Below, in pieces: positions 1 through 8,129 of a DNA stretch of 33,734 bases (position 1 is its first letter; each line of letters opens with the position of its first letter). Below the pieces are notes generated by a model. It was not told the DNA's origin, searched no databases, and saw only the letters and a program-made list of their open reading frames with translations. Origin of the DNA: an uncultured Akkermansia sp. (lineage in GTDB: Bacteria; Verrucomicrobiota; Verrucomicrobiia; Verrucomicrobiales; Akkermansiaceae). The stretch is taken from assembly GCA_947626545.1 (NCBI GenBank), contig CANQSS010000026.1, forward strand, positions 1 through 33,734, in the 5' to 3' direction. The translations under genes were made by a program, and so were the position numbers.

Positions 1-75
1 GAGAGGACTCGAACCTCCACGGTGTTACCCACTAGAACCTGAAACTAGCGCGTCTACCAATTCCGCCACGTGCGC
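1..75 (-). tRNA. tRNA-Leu (anticodon CAG), 3' end cut by window edge
   Basis: Read on the minus strand, the 5' end GCGCACG begins at position 75. It is followed by a D-arm (TGGCGGAATTGGTAGACGCG), an anticodon arm with loop TTCAGGT (anticodon CAG), a short variable arm, and a T-arm containing TTCGAGT. The layout closely matches bacterial tRNA-Leu(CAG), a type II tRNA. The last acceptor bases lie left of the window. The anticodon stem has a T-T mismatch next to the loop. Confidence 0.93.
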
Positions 76-216
76 GTCACGGTACAATGCTGTCCGGGAC
101 ATTGAAGCATACTTTCCCGACAGGTGCAAGACTAAAGTGTGCCTGAAAAAGATTTTTTTGCCGTACATAGGAATTAATGTTGTATAACAAATTGTAAGAC
201 AAGGTGAAAATTAGGT

Positions 217-244
217 TTGACATGAAAGGTAGGACCGTTATAAT
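217..244 (+). promoter_or_regulatory. Consensus sigma-70-type promoter
   Basis: TTGACA at 217-222 and TATAAT at 239-244 are both perfect consensus hexamers, separated by 16 bases. The predicted transcript starts near 251 and gives a leader of about 80 nt before the ATG at 331. Confidence 0.8.
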
Positions 245-330
245 ACGTCCGGTGCCGTATGTAGCTGTTCGAGTGGCTCTCAGTGAGCTGCGAGACAAGG
301 AAACGGTCAAAACACCCTATACTACGTAAC

Positions 331-1296
331 ATGAAAGTTCGATACTCAGTACTTGCAGTGGCGGCAATGTTGACGCCAGTAATGGCGGCGGAGCCGATCT
401 CCGCAGAGGCATTTGCTCAGCTTCCGGCTCTCTCTGCGAAGCGCCTGTCAGGCTCTTTTACGATGGGCTATGATACCAACTACGTGGGGCGTGGCCTTGT
501 GATCTCACACTCTGTGGCCGAAGGCGACAGCTCGGAGCTGGCAGCTTTGAAGCTCAATTACGACATAGGCCGCAAGCAACAGCAGTGGAGCATCGACAGT
601 GCAATTGCATATAGGGCCGTGAGCTCTGGTCACACGATGTACGGGCCAGCGCCATATGCAAAGGTCAATGGACTGATGGATTTATACGGGCAACCCCACA
701 TACAGCAGCGCAATGTGGAAAATGAATTTGCGGTGCTGACCGCCGTGAAGTACAGCGGCAAAAAGGGACATGTGTCATTGGGCCATGAGTTTGTACATGG
801 CGGTCTACTGGGCGCTTTTGCCAAGCACTTCCGCCAGCAAAGCGCCTCATGCGTGAATGAAGTCTATTTGGAAACGGTATGGACGCCGGCGAAGTGGGCC
901 GAGGCCGGACACACGTTGCGCTTGAGTTTTCAAGGCGTACAGGGCTGGTGGTTCGAGCCGTATGTGACCTTCAAGGCTCCCATTATCGGGCGGGATGAGC
1001 ACATGAAAATGGCGGGCTTGCTCACCTTTGCTATGAGCGCAACGGCAAATTACTTTGACGAAGGCCACAATGCTAATGCAAATGGCGCGCAGGCTTTCTG
1101 GATTAAACTCTCAACGCCATTCTTTGCCACCAAGCGTTTCGTCATTACTCCGGCGGTGAGCTTTAACTGGCTTGGAGCCGGCGCTCAGAAGGCAGCTAAA
1201 ACATCTCTACTTCGCGCGTATACTAACGACAGCACACTGGTTCCATATCGCAATTTCGGCGTTGTTGGCAGCGTGACATGTACGTGTGTGTTCTAA
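331..1296 (+). CDS. Putative outer-membrane beta-barrel protein
   Basis: Predicted 321 residues starting at ATG 331. This start gives a clean signal peptide (MKVRYSVLAVAAMLTPVMAA, cleavage near residues 20-21); the frame is open further upstream to 283 but adds a charged stretch before the signal. After the signal the protein is rich in alternating aromatic and hydrophobic segments, contains a GYDTNYVGRGL-type strand, and ends in phenylalanine. These features fit a porin-like outer-membrane barrel. No catalytic motif is visible, and I cannot name a substrate. The gene has its own consensus promoter and a terminator just downstream, so it is probably monocistronic. No Shine-Dalgarno is visible before ATG 331. 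The barrel assignment is an inference from the signal peptide, composition and C-terminal aromatic residue. It could instead be a periplasmic protein of unknown function. Confidence 0.6.
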   Translation: MKVRYSVLAVAAMLTPVMAAEPISAEAFAQLPALSAKRLSGSFTMGYDTNYVGRGLVISHSVAEGDSSELAALKLNYDIGRKQQQWSIDSAIAYRAVSSGHTMYGPAPYAKVNGLMDLYGQPHIQQRNVENEFAVLTAVKYSGKKGHVSLGHEFVHGGLLGAFAKHFRQQSASCVNEVYLETVWTPAKWAEAGHTLRLSFQGVQGWWFEPYVTFKAPIIGRDEHMKMAGLLTFAMSATANYFDEGHNANANGAQAFWIKLSTPFFATKRFVITPAVSFNWLGAGAQKAAKTSLLRAYTNDSTLVPYRNFGVVGSVTCTCVF

Positions 1297-1325
1297 TCTG
1301 TACGAGATAAATCACCCTTGAAACA

Positions 1326-1362
1326 GGGCGGGCCTGACCGCAAGCAGGCTCGCCCTTCTTTC
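1326..1362 (+). terminator. Rho-independent terminator after the barrel gene
   Basis: Stem 1326-1336 (GGGCGGGCCTG) pairs with 1345-1355 (CAGGCTCGCCC): 11 pairs including one G-U, with an 8-nt loop. TTCTTTC follows. Confidence 0.8.
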
Positions 1363-1444
1363 ACACCTCAAAGCATGATAAAACTGAGCTGGATGCTCCC
1401 TGCACAAGAGCGCACAGCTCTCCTACCGCCCAGCAGCGACGACT

Positions 1445-3625
1445 ATGACCAATCTGAATGTACACGGGCAAGAAAATGTTGTAGTTCCCGGATTCTACAT
1501 GCCCAACCGCCTGAGCGTGCAGGCGTGCAAAACACTTAATTACCTGCTGCAGGGCAGGCTCTGCTACATCACGGATGATGCATTCCCCCCAGCGCCGGAT
1601 GTCGAGGAATACTTGAGTAAAAAGCATATTCCCCTCCATCGCTTCAATTTTCGTCACGGCACGCCTCTGTCAGCCCGGGAATATATTCACGACCTGTTCC
1701 AACGGGGGAAAAACGTCATTTTTCTTCCAGGTCAGCTGGCACGCGTACGTGGGGCGCTCACCGATGTTCCTTCCCTTTTCCTTGAGTGCGTGGAGCACAT
1801 GAGTATACCGGTTGTACCGCTCTTTTTGGGGTATTACGGTACGGGCTTTGATACGTTGTACCGAGAGGAGCCGGAAAAAGACAGTCGGGAGGAATTTTAT
1901 GTGCTGCCTCAGTTACCTGCCAGAACAAAGAGCATGGGAGCGCGGCTGCTTTCAGTTTGGATGGAAAAGGGAATGGAGGTATTCTCAGCGCAACCGCTCT
2001 TACAGGAATCCCTAACCACCCACTTAGTTCGCTCCCTGCACAAGTACGGCAGAACAGTGATGATAGACGGCATGAGCCACTCCTCCGTGCCATATTACAA
2101 AATACTGGGTGTGGCTGTGACTGCTGCCCAGCGTCTGCGCAAGCGTGGGGACAAGCGCATCGGTGTCATATTGCCACCGGGACCGGCTGGTACGATCTGC
2201 CTGTTGGCCTGCATGCTGGCAGGGGTCACGCCGGTGATGATCAACTACGCAACCTCACGCGCATCCTTCGAGAGCACAGTGAACCAGGCTGAACTCAAAA
2301 CTTTCATGACGGCTCGACTGTTCATGAAAAAGTTGCCTAACTTCTCATGGCCTCCAATGGAGCAGATCATCCTCGTGGAAGATTTTCTGCGCTCTCTGCC
2401 AAAATTATCACTCATTGCAAATGTGCTAATGGCGCGGTTGGCACCGGCGAGTATGCTCTGCAAAATGCATAACACCGATGCGCGTCATGGAGAGGACGAA
2501 GCGGTGATGCTTTTCACAGCCGGATCAACCGGTGAACCAAAGGGAGTGACGCTTACTCACCGCATGATAATGGCCAATATTGCGCAGAGCTGCTGTCGAT
2601 TGTCACTGGATAAGGAACGCATTTTGGGCAGTTTGCCCCTGTTCCATAGCTTTGGACTCACCATAGCGCTGGTCTTACCCCTACTCAAGGGGCGTCCTAT
2701 CTGCACCTATCCTAATCCGACAGAGGCGAGCACCCTCTGCGAGCTTGTTGAAAAACACAAGCTTACCATGCTGTGTGCCACGCCGACCTTTGCACGTACT
2801 ATGCTGCGCCGTGCGGAGGCCTATACTTTCGCTACCGTACGCTATTTTATTGTAGGAGCAGAGCGTTTGCAACCGGAGCTGGAGAAGGAATTTATGACGC
2901 GCTGCGGTGTGCAGCTTCTGGAGGGTTATGGACTCACGGAGGCGACCCCTGTGTGCTCGGTAAACCTGCCGGATGGAGAACGCGTTCGGGGCTCAGCCTT
3001 CGCCATACCGAGCATCAAGTCCGGTACCATCGGACAACTCCTGCCTGGCATCGCAGTGCGCATCACCGATTTGGAGGATGACGAGAAGATTCTCCCCCTC
3101 ACCCAACGCGGGATGATTTGGATCAAGGGAGCCAATATTTTCCGAGGTTACGTGAACAAGCCCGAGTTTAATAAGTCCATCTTCAAAGATGGCTGGTTCA
3201 AAAGTGGTGACATCGGGCAGATGGATCTCCACGGTTTCATAACACTGACTGGCCGTCTCTCGCGCATTTCCAAGATTGGTGGTGAAATGGTGCCCCACGA
3301 GGGTGTGGAAACAGCCATTTCCGAAATCCTTAAGCTCAACGCCGAGGATGGAATCCAGATATCAATCACCGGCGTTCTTGATGAGCAGAAGGGCGAAACC
3401 TTAGTGCTCCTCTCTGCCATACCCGAACACGCAGATCCCGTCATAGAGCGTGAGGTGCTTGCTATGCTGCACACAGAGCTTGCAAAGCGTGGCCTGCCTA
3501 ATCTGTGGGCGCCGCGGTATTTAGTGGCAGTTTCGTCTATACCGGTACTGGCGAGTGGCAAACAAGACCTGCTGCGCTGTCGTCAGCTCGCCGAGGAAGC
3601 GATTTTCGGCCAACAGGGGAGGTAA
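1445..3625 (+). CDS. Aas-type acyl-ACP/acyl-CoA synthetase with degenerate acyltransferase domain
   Basis: Predicted 726 residues, the same size and layout as Aas (2-acylglycerophosphoethanolamine acyltransferase / acyl-ACP synthetase). Residues from about 215 onward form an AMP-binding adenylation domain. It has the P-loop LFTAGSTGEPKG at 356-367, the ALPLFHSFGLT-like segment LPLFHSFGLTIAL, and the EGYGLTEATP motif near 493. A C-terminal lid follows, with SGDIG and a late GKQDL lysine. It should activate a fatty acid as acyl-adenylate and pass it to a thiol carrier, in lipid recycling. Residues 1-200 align by eye with the PlsC-like half of Aas, but the catalytic HX4D is replaced by FYMPNRL (17-23), and the PEGR motif by LPGQLAR (95-101). 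Acyl transfer to lysophospholipid is therefore doubtful. The gene stands alone between a terminator and a convergent gene. No clear Shine-Dalgarno is visible before ATG 1445. Confidence 0.85.
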   Translation: MTNLNVHGQENVVVPGFYMPNRLSVQACKTLNYLLQGRLCYITDDAFPPAPDVEEYLSKKHIPLHRFNFRHGTPLSAREYIHDLFQRGKNVIFLPGQLARVRGALTDVPSLFLECVEHMSIPVVPLFLGYYGTGFDTLYREEPEKDSREEFYVLPQLPARTKSMGARLLSVWMEKGMEVFSAQPLLQESLTTHLVRSLHKYGRTVMIDGMSHSSVPYYKILGVAVTAAQRLRKRGDKRIGVILPPGPAGTICLLACMLAGVTPVMINYATSRASFESTVNQAELKTFMTARLFMKKLPNFSWPPMEQIILVEDFLRSLPKLSLIANVLMARLAPASMLCKMHNTDARHGEDEAVMLFTAGSTGEPKGVTLTHRMIMANIAQSCCRLSLDKERILGSLPLFHSFGLTIALVLPLLKGRPICTYPNPTEASTLCELVEKHKLTMLCATPTFARTMLRRAEAYTFATVRYFIVGAERLQPELEKEFMTRCGVQLLEGYGLTEATPVCSVNLPDGERVRGSAFAIPSIKSGTIGQLLPGIAVRITDLEDDEKILPLTQRGMIWIKGANIFRGYVNKPEFNKSIFKDGWFKSGDIGQMDLHGFITLTGRLSRISKIGGEMVPHEGVETAISEILKLNAEDGIQISITGVLDEQKGETLVLLSAIPEHADPVIEREVLAMLHTELAKRGLPNLWAPRYLVAVSSIPVLASGKQDLLRCRQLAEEAIFGQQGR

Positions 3626-3659
3626 CCCCATAAACTTTCCCCATGTCCATTCAATCTTT

Positions 3660-3694
3660 CTCCCATGCGTTCCATGGAAAATAGACGATGGAAA
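3660..3694. repeat. Dispersed 35-bp repeat, copy A
   Basis: These 35 bases match 32403-32437 with three differences, and similarity continues weakly on both sides. The core carries the palindrome TTCCATGGAA. It lies in the 127-bp gap between two convergent genes. Function unknown. Confidence 0.7.
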
Positions 3695-3752
3695 ATGGAG
3701 CCTCCTTTTGCCACTGCTACTGCTCCGACCTTGCACGTTCCCCTGCCCTGCC

Positions 3753-4256
3753 TCACTCTTCCGCGATGCCCGCGCGCTTAAGAGCAGGCCAACCGCCTTC
3801 CAGCACATAGATGGGAGCCCGGATAAGGCCCGTATCGCGCAGTTCCTGCGCCACTTGGTCGGAGGAGTTGCAACTCTCCGTGCAAAAAACCACGATGCAC
3901 TCTCCCCGGGCGTGAGCGGACATGAGACGCTCGATAGCTGCATCTAAAAGCTGCTGCATGGCAACCCCCGGACGAATCGGGAACATGCGATCGTCCGGGA
4001 ACATGAGGTGATTGAGCTCAAAGTCGCTCTCACTGCGTGCATCCACCCACACAACTTTGTAGTGCTTTGGGTTACGCGGATCCTTTTGGAGGGAGAAGAG
4101 TGTCTCCAGACAAATGTGGCCGGGCGGCAACTGATTCTGCACGCAGGGTGGCAAACGGCGAGGGGCAAAATAAAGCATATCAAGCCCATAGAGCAGCCCG
4201 GCAAGCACCAAGATACCCAACCCAAAGCGTATCATCTGGGCAAAAGTATCTCTCAT
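3753..4256 (-). CDS. Membrane-anchored rhodanese-like domain protein
   Basis: Predicted 167 residues from ATG 4256. A TTG two codons upstream is possible but less likely. Residues 9-30 form one hydrophobic N-terminal anchor, so the rest probably faces the periplasm. Residues 66-163 form a single rhodanese-like domain, with VDARSESDFELNHL (71-84), an active-site loop FCTESCNSS with the likely catalytic Cys125, and the closing VLEGGWPALKRAG segment. Rhodanese domains carry a persulfide on this cysteine and move sulfur to acceptors. Here a second cysteine (Cys129) sits in the loop, so a thiol-redox role is also possible. It is the last gene of the dus - pgi cluster, about 28 bp after pgi. Its substrate is not apparent from the sequence. 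Confidence 0.8.
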   Translation of the reverse strand: MRDTFAQMIRFGLGILVLAGLLYGLDMLYFAPRRLPPCVQNQLPPGHICLETLFSLQKDPRNPKHYKVVWVDARSESDFELNHLMFPDDRMFPIRPGVAMQQLLDAAIERLMSAHARGECIVVFCTESCNSSDQVAQELRDTGLIRAPIYVLEGGWPALKRAGIAEE

Positions 4257-4284
4257 GGCCAATGTAAGGAAAATTAGGCGCGTT

Positions 4285-5817
4285 TCAGCTCACCGAGCAG
4301 AAGGTATCCTGTTGCACATCGTCAGCCATGTGCTGCTGCGCTTTACCGCTCTCCGCTAGGTGTACCAATGCGTGATAAGTATCCTCTTCATCGGAACCCA
4401 ATTCAGCGGCAATCTGAGCAGCTGTTGCCGGTTGAGCTGTGAGTTGAGCACGCACCTGCGCCATGAGCTTCAGGAAAGATCCGGCGGCCTTTTTACCGGC
4501 TTGAACGCCGGGCTGGTGGTATGCGTTAATGTGAATGAGACTCGCGTAGAAGCCAACTGCACGCTCGAAAAGGGCTATGAGGGCACCAAGGGAGGTCTCG
4601 CACACTGTGGGGATGGAGATCGTGATGCTGGAACGCCCACGTTCCGCCAGCGCTTTGCGAGTTCCGCGCATAAAGCCCTGCAGGTAATCGCCGGCAGTGA
4701 ATCCCGGCTCTACCTCCACATCGTCATTCATGCAGCGGCGCACTTCAATAAAGGTGACGAAAAAGTTGTCCAATCCATCGCGCAACTGCTGCACGTAAGC
4801 ATGCTGATCGGTCGAGCCCTTGTTGCCATAAACCGAGATACCTTGGTGTACCGCAGAGCCATCCAAATCCAGCTCCTTTCCCAAAGACTCCATGATGAGC
4901 TGCTGCAGATATTTGGAGAAGAGTACGAGACTGTCTTTGTAGGGAAGAACGACCATGTCCTTAGAGCCATGACCGCCGCCCACAGCGTACCAGGCAAGCG
5001 CAAGGCGCATGGCAGCGTTGCGGCTGGTGTCGCGGGTGCGAGTGTGGGCATCCATCTGCGCCGCACCCTGGAGAAAAGCATCAATATCCACTCCCTGCAG
5101 CGCGGCAGGCAGCATACCAACGACAGATGTTTCGGAAGTGCGGCCACCCACCCAATCCTCCATCGGAAAGCGTTGCAGCCAGCCTTCCGCCTGCGCCACC
5201 TTGTCCAGCTGGGAATCTACACCAGTGACGGCTACGGCCTGCTTGGCGAAGGACAATCCGTGCTCACGAAAGAAGGCTTGTGCGCAAACCATGCCATTGC
5301 GGGTTTCCGGCGTGCCGCCGCTCTTGGAAATGACCACCGCGAGCGTACTCTTCAACGGCAAGCGATTCAATACGCGATGCATACCGTCCGGGTCCGTGTT
5401 GTCCAAGAAATGCATGGCAAGTCCCTGCGTCGGGAGGGCATCTGCCACAAGCTCTGGACCGAGAGCCGAGCCGCCGATGCCAATGACGAGGCAGTCTGAA
5501 AAAGGAACGCCGCCCGGGGCCGTGATACGTCCGGCGTGAACATCTGCCGCAAACTGCTTGATCTGCGCGAGGGGCTCATCGATCTTTTCACGCAACTCGG
5601 GGGTAGGTGCCAATGAGCTGTTCCGCAGCCAGTAATGGCCAACCATGCGATTTTCATCCGGATTGGCAATGGCTCCACCCTCCAGAGCCTCCATCTCAGT
5701 ATATGCTCGCTGCACGAGCGCGTCCATTCCGGCATCCGGATCGGTAGAAAGTTTCGAAAAGTCCAGTGTAATACCCATCTCCGGGTAGCGCAATAAACAA
5801 GCGGCGTAGTTCTTCAT
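4285..5817 (-). CDS. pgi: Glucose-6-phosphate isomerase
   Basis: Predicted 510 residues. Interconverts glucose-6-phosphate and fructose-6-phosphate in cytosolic glycolysis and gluconeogenesis. Two SIS-type sugar-phosphate motifs are clear: [11 protein letters not shown] starting at 113, and [10 protein letters not shown] at 163-172. Downstream are [11 protein letters not shown] and the signature [17 protein letters not shown], whose histidine is the family's ring-opening residue. The overall form resembles the shorter bacterial Pgi type. The last 65 or so residues (about 445-510) extend past the usual end and look like a small helical or winged-helix-like tail ([20 protein letters not shown]). 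This is unusual, and its role is unknown. The start lies 15 bp after the dus stop. A GGAGGGGG run in the end of dus sits rather far upstream for a normal ribosome site. Probably co-transcribed with dus and the rhodanese gene. Confidence 0.95.
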   Translation of the reverse strand: MKNYAACLLRYPEMGITLDFSKLSTDPDAGMDALVQRAYTEMEALEGGAIANPDENRMVGHYWLRNSSLAPTPELREKIDEPLAQIKQFAADVHAGRITAPGGVPFSDCLVIGIGGSALGPELVADALPTQGLAMHFLDNTDPDGMHRVLNRLPLKSTLAVVISKSGGTPETRNGMVCAQAFFREHGLSFAKQAVAVTGVDSQLDKVAQAEGWLQRFPMEDWVGGRTSETSVVGMLPAALQGVDIDAFLQGAAQMDAHTRTRDTSRNAAMRLALAWYAVGGGHGSKDMVVLPYKDSLVLFSKYLQQLIMESLGKELDLDGSAVHQGISVYGNKGSTDQHAYVQQLRDGLDNFFVTFIEVRRCMNDDVEVEPGFTAGDYLQGFMRGTRKALAERGRSSITISIPTVCETSLGALIALFERAVGFYASLIHINAYHQPGVQAGKKAAGSFLKLMAQVRAQLTAQPATAAQIAAELGSDEEDTYHALVHLAESGKAQQHMADDVQQDTFCSVS

Positions 5818-5832
5818 GACGCGCGGATTATA

Positions 5833-6813
5833 CTACCCCCTCCCAGGCGACGCAAGCAGAATTGCAGCGAGCTCCTTGAGCTCTGCATAGGATCCTACGC
5901 GAGCAAGCGCCGCGCGATGAGGCTTCGAACCGGGTATCTGCTTGGTGTATGCCAAAATGCGTGCACGCATGGTGCGCATGGTGCAGGCCTCATCGCCGTA
6001 CATGCCGCTTTCGAGGGTAAGGCGTACGTGACGCAACATCAGCTGGATGCGCTCCCTCGTAGTGGGTTCCGGCAAAAGATGCCCGGTAGCGAGCAGTGCC
6101 TTTGCTCGCTGAAAAATCCAGGGATCGTGCATGACCGCACGACCTATCATCAACCCCGCCACAGCCTTCAAATCGCGCTCGCGCAGCACATCTTGCGGTG
6201 TCGTGATATCGCCATTCCCGATGACGGGAATGCGCACGAGGGACGCGCAATGATGAATCATGTCCCAATCCGCCGTGCCACCGTACTGCTGAGCACGGGT
6301 GCGACCGTGGATAGTGATGGCACACACGCCTGCATCTTCCAAACGATGGCAGGCTTCCGGCGCACAGATGTGCTGAGCATCCCAGCCGAGGCGGATTTTG
6401 GCAGTCACCGGACAGTCATCTCGTAGCTCAGCCACAACTGCACGCGCAATTTCTTCCAGCAACGGCAAATCCTTGAGCAGTGAGGCCCCACCGTTGCGTC
6501 CCACAACCTTTGGCACGGGGCAACCGGCGTTAATGTCCAGAAAATCCGGTCGTACAGCATCCACGATGATACGCGCCGCCTGCGCCATGCGGGCGGGATT
6601 CGCCCCAAAAAGCTGCACTCCCACCGGGCGGTCTCCCGGCGTTATTTGCACGTATCGCTTGGTGCGCTGCCAAGCTTGCAGCACGCCCTCGGCAGATACA
6701 AACTCAGTTTCCACCACATCCGCCCCCAGTTCGCGGCAGAGAACGCGAAAGATGGCATCCGTCACTCCGGCCATAGGGGCCAGATACAGGCTAAATGAGC
6801 GCAACCATTGCAT
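5833..6813 (-). CDS. dus: tRNA-dihydrouridine synthase (DusB-like)
   Basis: Predicted 326 residues, full length for the family. An FMN-dependent TIM-barrel enzyme that reduces uridine to 5,6-dihydrouridine in the tRNA D-loop, using NADPH. Visible motifs are YLAPMAGVTDAIFR (10-23), the catalytic-cysteine loop NAGCPVPKV (95-103, Cys98), GGASLLKDL, the TIHGRTRAQQY phosphate/FMN site, PVIGNGDI and GLMIGRAVMHDPWIF. These place it in the DusB/Nif3-type bacterial Dus group, though the exact tRNA positions modified cannot be read from sequence. First gene of a minus-strand cluster with pgi and the rhodanese gene. The rpsP terminator lies just upstream, so it likely has its own promoter, but I could not identify one confidently. 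Confidence 0.93.
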   Translation of the reverse strand: MQWLRSFSLYLAPMAGVTDAIFRVLCRELGADVVETEFVSAEGVLQAWQRTKRYVQITPGDRPVGVQLFGANPARMAQAARIIVDAVRPDFLDINAGCPVPKVVGRNGGASLLKDLPLLEEIARAVVAELRDDCPVTAKIRLGWDAQHICAPEACHRLEDAGVCAITIHGRTRAQQYGGTADWDMIHHCASLVRIPVIGNGDITTPQDVLRERDLKAVAGLMIGRAVMHDPWIFQRAKALLATGHLLPEPTTRERIQLMLRHVRLTLESGMYGDEACTMRTMRARILAYTKQIPGSKPHRAALARVGSYAELKELAAILLASPGRG

Positions 6814-6831
6814 AATTTTCAGGGGCTAAAC

Positions 6832-6870
6832 GGGAATAAAACACCTTCCACAGCGCGTAACTGTGGAAGG
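6832..6870 (-). terminator. Rho-independent terminator after rpsP
   Basis: Perfect 10-bp stem 6844-6853 / 6861-6870 (CCTTCCACAG with CTGTGGAAGG) and a 7-nt loop. On the minus strand it is followed by TGTTTTATT. It separates rpsP from dus. Confidence 0.85.
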
Positions 6871-6925
6871 TACTCTGAAAAGGAGATAAAGGGCAACTGC
6901 CGAGGACAGTTGCTCGCACACGAAC

Positions 6926-7174
6926 TCACGCGGCCTGCGCTGCGCGAACTTTCTTGATGATAGACGCCACGGTCTCAGACGGCTTGGCACCCGTCTTGAT
7001 CCACTTATCCACCTTCTCCAAATCAATCTTGTAGTTCACCCCCTCAACGAGTGGGTCATAGGTGCCGAGCTGTTCGATATATGCACCGTCGCGTCGCTTG
7101 TGGCTGTCCACAACAACGATCTTGTAGTACGGGCGATTCTTGGTGCCCTGGCGGTTGAGACGAATTGATACCAT
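6926..7174 (-). CDS. rpsP: 30S ribosomal protein S16
   Basis: Predicted 82 residues from ATG 7174; the frame stays open further upstream, but homology to S16 begins at [20 protein letters not shown]. The rest ([21 protein letters not shown] and the [14 protein letters not shown] helix) is typical S16, a structural protein of the small-subunit body needed for 30S assembly. Length is normal. No Shine-Dalgarno is visible before the ATG. A promoter lies at 7235-7263 and a strong terminator follows, so the gene appears to be transcribed alone. In many bacteria rpsP begins an operon with rimM, trmD and rplS; none of these is here. Confidence 0.97.
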   Translation of the reverse strand: MVSIRLNRQGTKNRPYYKIVVVDSHKRRDGAYIEQLGTYDPLVEGVNYKIDLEKVDKWIKTGAKPSETVASIIKKVRAAQAA

Positions 7175-7234
7175 AGTAAAAGATGTGGTTGATTTTTCGC
7201 ATCCCCACGCAGTCGCGAGGTGAGGCGGGACGAC

Positions 7235-7263
7235 AAGGTAGCACACGAACTTTACCTTGTCAA
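7235..7263 (-). promoter_or_regulatory. Promoter of rpsP
   Basis: On the minus strand, TTGACA (7258-7263) is followed after 17 bases by TACCTT (7235-7240). The -35 is perfect and the -10 weak. The transcript would start near 7228, about 54 nt before the rpsP ATG. Confidence 0.6.
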
Positions 7264-7296
7264 GCGCAAAGATTACTTTTTCATCCCCCCGCAATC

Positions 7297-7850
7297 GGAC
7301 AAAAATAAGTGTACCGAACGGAGAAAAAGAGGGCAAAAGATTTATCGTTTGGACAAAAATAGTGCACCATTATGTCTGTATGATAAACGCAGACAAAGAA
7401 CAAGAAGGTATTGCGAACATCATTGAAGCGCGCAATAAATGCAGGATGCTGCGCAGTCGCAAGGAGCGAATGGCTTTTATCACGAAAGTAGCAAAGATAT
7501 TCAAGTACAGTTGCGAGTAAGTCATCATGCTGCTGGGGAAGAGCGAGAAGGAGAGTGAGGAAGGATCAGTATTGTCACGGGAGCAAAAAGGAAACTAGGG
7601 TTGCTTGAGCAGGGAGTAGTGGTGCGAGGGATCTGCTCCCTGACGAGCTGACAGGTAGAGCTGACTCAGATTGGGCAAGCAAAATGTACTGTACCAAGTT
7701 TTTATACACCTGATCCAGGCACTCATCGATTCGACACGTACCGAGTGATGTCGTAGCGAGAGCTGTTGACGATTTCATTGAAGCAGGAGATGATACGTTG
7801 GCACCCTCAACGAGAGGCACTCTTTTGATGCCACGACTATACGCATCCTG
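7297..7850 (+). pseudogene. Decayed insertion-sequence remnant, copy 1 (terminal repeats plus transposase fragment)
   Basis: Two similar 18-19-bp elements, GGACAAAAATAAGTGTACC (7297-7315) and GGACAAAAATAGTGCACC (7351-7368), precede an ATG at 7380. It reads MINADKEQ...ANIIEARNK...KVAKIFKYSCE, hits a stop at 7518, then continues in the same frame as VIMLLGKSEKE. The segment resembles the N-terminal helix-turn-helix of DDE integrase-type transposases whose N-terminus reads roughly TGYxRKYAIxLL. Further frameshifted debris near 7820-7850 (DATTIRILS) resembles the ATIDRLL segment of that family. A diverged inverted copy lies at 17739-18044, with the same spacing between the repeats and the ATG. 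No downstream catalytic domain is present, so the element cannot be active. The family assignment is an inference. Confidence 0.6.
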
Positions 7851-8100
7851 TCAGCGGTGTTGTCTCATCAAAAACCGGATTTTTTGGGTATCCGAGACTC
7901 CCTGCGCCCCGTATTCTACGCCTTTCTTCCCGCGTCTCGCCGGACATCGTTCTCATGCTGTCCGACCCGGATTTTGGTTTTTGAGGTGACGCGCAGGAAA
8001 ACAAAAATTGGTGTCATGAAGCACTTTGGGCTTGAAATGGGGCTCATTTATGGTAGAAATGTGTGAGCAACGCACCCCACAAACAGGTAATGCGGGGAAG
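7851..8100. other. Intergenic stretch without recognised gene
   Basis: No convincing coding sequence, RNA or terminator seen. It contains two similar short motifs, ACCGGATTTTTTGGGT and ACCCGGATTTTGGTTTTT, and may be further decayed IS sequence. Confidence 0.4.
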
Positions 8101-8128
8101 TTGACAAACTCAACGCAATCATTATAAA
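8101..8128 (+). promoter_or_regulatory. Promoter-like sequence abutting a start codon
   Basis: TTGACA (8101-8106), a 16-bp spacer, then TATAAA (8123-8128), only one base before the ATG at 8130. A start site 6-8 bases downstream of the -10 would fall inside the coding sequence. Either it is not the promoter used, or translation begins elsewhere. Confidence 0.4.
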
Positions 8129-8129
8129 T

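Noticed and set aside
4360..5499. Long plus-strand open frame (379 codons) opposite pgi
   Set aside because: Antisense to a gene with clear Pgi motifs; no family pattern. Open because of GC-biased codon use on the other strand.
6844..6870. Possible attenuator of dus
   Set aside because: The hairpin plus T-run lies directly after rpsP on the same strand, so an ordinary rpsP terminator is the simpler reading.
7380..7520. Possible intact small DNA-binding protein
   Set aside because: The match continues in frame past the stop at 7518 and to the second copy at 17959, so it is better explained as a broken transposase fragment.
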